From an uncultured Candidatus Saccharibacteria bacterium (GTDB lineage: Bacteria; Patescibacteriota; Saccharimonadia; Saccharimonadales; UBA4665), in the NCBI GenBank assembly GCA_937988795.1, contig CALKHY010000158.1, positions 1 through 5,617 on the forward strand: 5,617 nt of DNA, in the 5' to 3' direction. The position numbers were made by a program, and so were the translations under genes. The notes beneath the pieces were generated by a model, which was given only the letters and a program-made list of their open reading frames with translations, was not told where the DNA came from and did no database searches. Numbering within the stretch: the first letter of the stretch is position 1; each line of letters begins with the position of its first letter. Shown in pieces: positions 4,087-5,617 of this stretch.

Positions 4087-5617
4087 TTATAGCGACGTCT
4101 TATTCACGCGGGTCTTTGCCTCGTTGGCGACCGTCTTCAAAAATTCGTCGACTGTCCGCGGCTGGTGGTTGGCATGAACCTCCATGTCTTTGCGGACGCG
4201 CGGCACGAGCCCGCCACTCTCAAGTTCCTTGGCGCCAATAACGACCGTGTATGGGATTTTCATGAGCTCTGCGGTACGAATTTTCTTGCCAACTGATTCG
4301 TTAGAATTATCGACCGAAACACGCAAACCAAGCCCCTTTGCCTTGTTGGCAATATTTGTTGCAAATTCGACTATATTTTGATCGCTGTTAATTGTAATAA
4401 TTCGAATTTGCTCGGGCGCCAGCCAAACCGGGAACCTTCCGGCCGTATGCTCAATGTACACGCTCAAAAAGCGCTCGATTGAGCCCATGGTGGCACAGTG
4501 AATCATGACAATTCTTTCGGCATTGCCATGCTCGTCCGTGCACGTTAAGTCAAAGCCTTCCGGCTGGTTGAAATCGAATTGGATGGTTGCAACTTGATGC
4601 TCGCGGCCAATCGCATCACGGCCCAGGAAGTCAAATTTTGGCCCATAGAACGCCGCATCGCCTGGTACCTCGACAAAATTGTCGCCGACCTTCTCGCGGG
4701 CAATTTCGCGCAGCTTATCCTCCACCTCCTGCCACTGTTCGTCGGTTCCCATGTAGGCCTCAGGATTGTCAGGATCGCGCAAACTCAGGCGAAGGCGCAG
4801 TTCAATGCCCATGGTGCTCTAGAAACGTTCTACGATGTCCCAGAGCTGCAATACCTCGTCTTTTGCCTGTGACAAACGGCAGAAGATGTGCGCGTCGTCC
4901 TGCGTAATACTGCGGACGCGGCTTAGACCCCCAAGCTCACCGCTCTGCTCGTCACGATAGACCATCGTAGTCTCGCTATAGCGAATTGGCAGTTCTCGGT
5001 AACTACGAGGCCTGCTGGCGTAGATTTGCGCGTGATGCGGGCAATTCATCGGCTTCATGGCAAATTCGTGGCCCTCGCGCGTTGTAATGCGAAATAGCTC
5101 ATCTTTAAACTTGGCCCAGTGCCCGCTGCGCTCATACAGGTCTTTCTTGGTGATGTGCGGGATAGCAACCTGCTCAAACCCCGCCTCTGCCCTTAACTCC
5201 TGTACATAGCGATCGAGCTCCCTGCGCAGGATAGTGCCGCGCGGGGTCCACAAAGGAAGACCGCCGCCAACCAGATCACTGAACACAAACAGATCAAGCT
5301 CCTGGCCTAACTTACGGTGGTCGCGCCTTTTGACCTCTTCCAACATTGCAAGGTATTGGTCAAGCTCCTCTTGTCCGGCAAAAGCAACACCGTAAACGCG
5401 CTGCATCTGCGGATTGGTGTCTTTGCCGCGCCAGTAGGCGCCGGAGACGCGCATCAGCTTGAATGCGCCCACCTTGCCTGTAGATTCGACATGCGGGCCG
5501 CGACAGAGGTCGGTGAAGTCGCCGTTCCGGTAGAACGACACCTCATCCACCTGGCTCCCCCCTTCGGCAATGGTGCCCAGCTCGTCTGGGTTGAGATCCT
5601 TAGCTACGGTCGTGCCG
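4087..5617 (-). CDS. thrS: Threonyl-tRNA synthetase, 5' end off the window, interrupted by in-frame TAG
   Basis: ThrRS charges tRNA-Thr with threonine. The frame is open from the right edge (first full codon at 5616) to a TAG at 4821-4819, then continues in the same frame to TAA at 4089-4087, about 509 codons in all. The TGS domain and most of the editing domain lie outside. Visible in order: the end of the editing region (DLCRGPH), the catalytic domain with motif 1 (PLWTPRGTILRRELDRY), zinc ligand Cys in PMNCPHH, motif 2 (YRDEQSGELGGLSRVRSITQDDAHIF, carrying the His ligand), GDAAFYGPKFDF, motif 3 (HCATMGSIERF), FPVWLAP and the anticodon-binding domain. The usual E-L-H-G-L is ELGGL, and H-R-A before motif 3 is HCA. 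The TAG replaces a residue that is Tyr in E. coli (MYSTFGFE against F-stop-STMGIE). As read, a GTG- or upstream-started piece and a piece from the ATG at 4812 could be made separately. It is first of the minus-strand block seen here. Confidence 0.93.
4819..4821 (-). other. thrS: In-frame amber codon within thrS
   Basis: Minus-strand codons read GAA CGT TTC TAG AGC ACC ATG GGC, i.e. E-R-F-stop-S-T-M-G. Both flanks stay in the same frame and match the ThrRS family, so this is a single stop codon and not a frameshift. TAC or TAT to TAG is one base change. Confidence 0.9.

Noticed and set aside
4812..4821. A frameshift splitting thrS.
   Set aside because: Both halves are in the same frame with no residues missing against E. 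coli; only one codon is a stop.
1..5617. CRISPR array, insertion sequence or prophage.
   Set aside because: No direct repeat array, transposase, integrase or attachment-like repeat was seen on either strand.

Overview
The window is a compact bacterial chromosome segment of roughly 50% GC with short intergenic gaps. It holds seven protein genes, two of them cut by the window edges, one tRNA gene and one probable structured RNA. The style suggests a member of the Candidate Phyla Radiation (Patescibacteria), possibly Saccharibacteria. Reasons: a compact M50 membrane protease, a winged-helix protein fused to a nucleotidyltransferase-like domain, a UlaG-like metallo-beta-lactamase-fold protein, an alkyltransferase-like protein, and several starts that look leaderless. 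This assignment is inference from protein style, not a database match.

Layout, left to right. On the minus strand come the 5' part of an ASCH-domain gene (1-232), tRNA-Pro(GGG) (346-422) with its hairpin terminator, a probable structured non-coding RNA (about 448-590) with its own -10 box, and an M50 peptidase (611-1231). rpmB (ribosomal protein bL28, 1322-1522) is the only plus-strand gene. It is divergent from the M50 gene and convergent with the next block, from which it is separated by a bidirectional terminator (1539-1571). The remaining minus-strand block reads, in transcription order, thrS (5617 down to 4087), an alkyltransferase-like gene (4069-3737), miaA (3767-2892), a winged-helix/NTase-like regulator (2854-2243) and an MBL-fold protein (2225-1599). 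No terminator is visible inside this block, so readthrough to 1539-1571 is plausible, with extra internal promoters before miaA and the regulator.

Functionally the window is rich in translation and tRNA genes: tRNA-Pro, ThrRS, MiaA and bL28. It also has a DNA-damage sensor of the ATL type and a regulator/MBL pair whose enzyme folds both appear to have lost their active-site residues.

The most striking feature is an in-frame TAG in the middle of thrS (4819-4821), exactly where E. coli ThrRS has a tyrosine, with the reading frame and family conservation intact on both sides. No complete gene in the window ends in TAG; all end in TAA or TGA. Other notable features are the structured RNA, a recurring extended -10 placed 6-9 bases before start codons that lack a Shine-Dalgarno sequence, and a 13-bp perfect inverted repeat next to the ASCH gene promoter.
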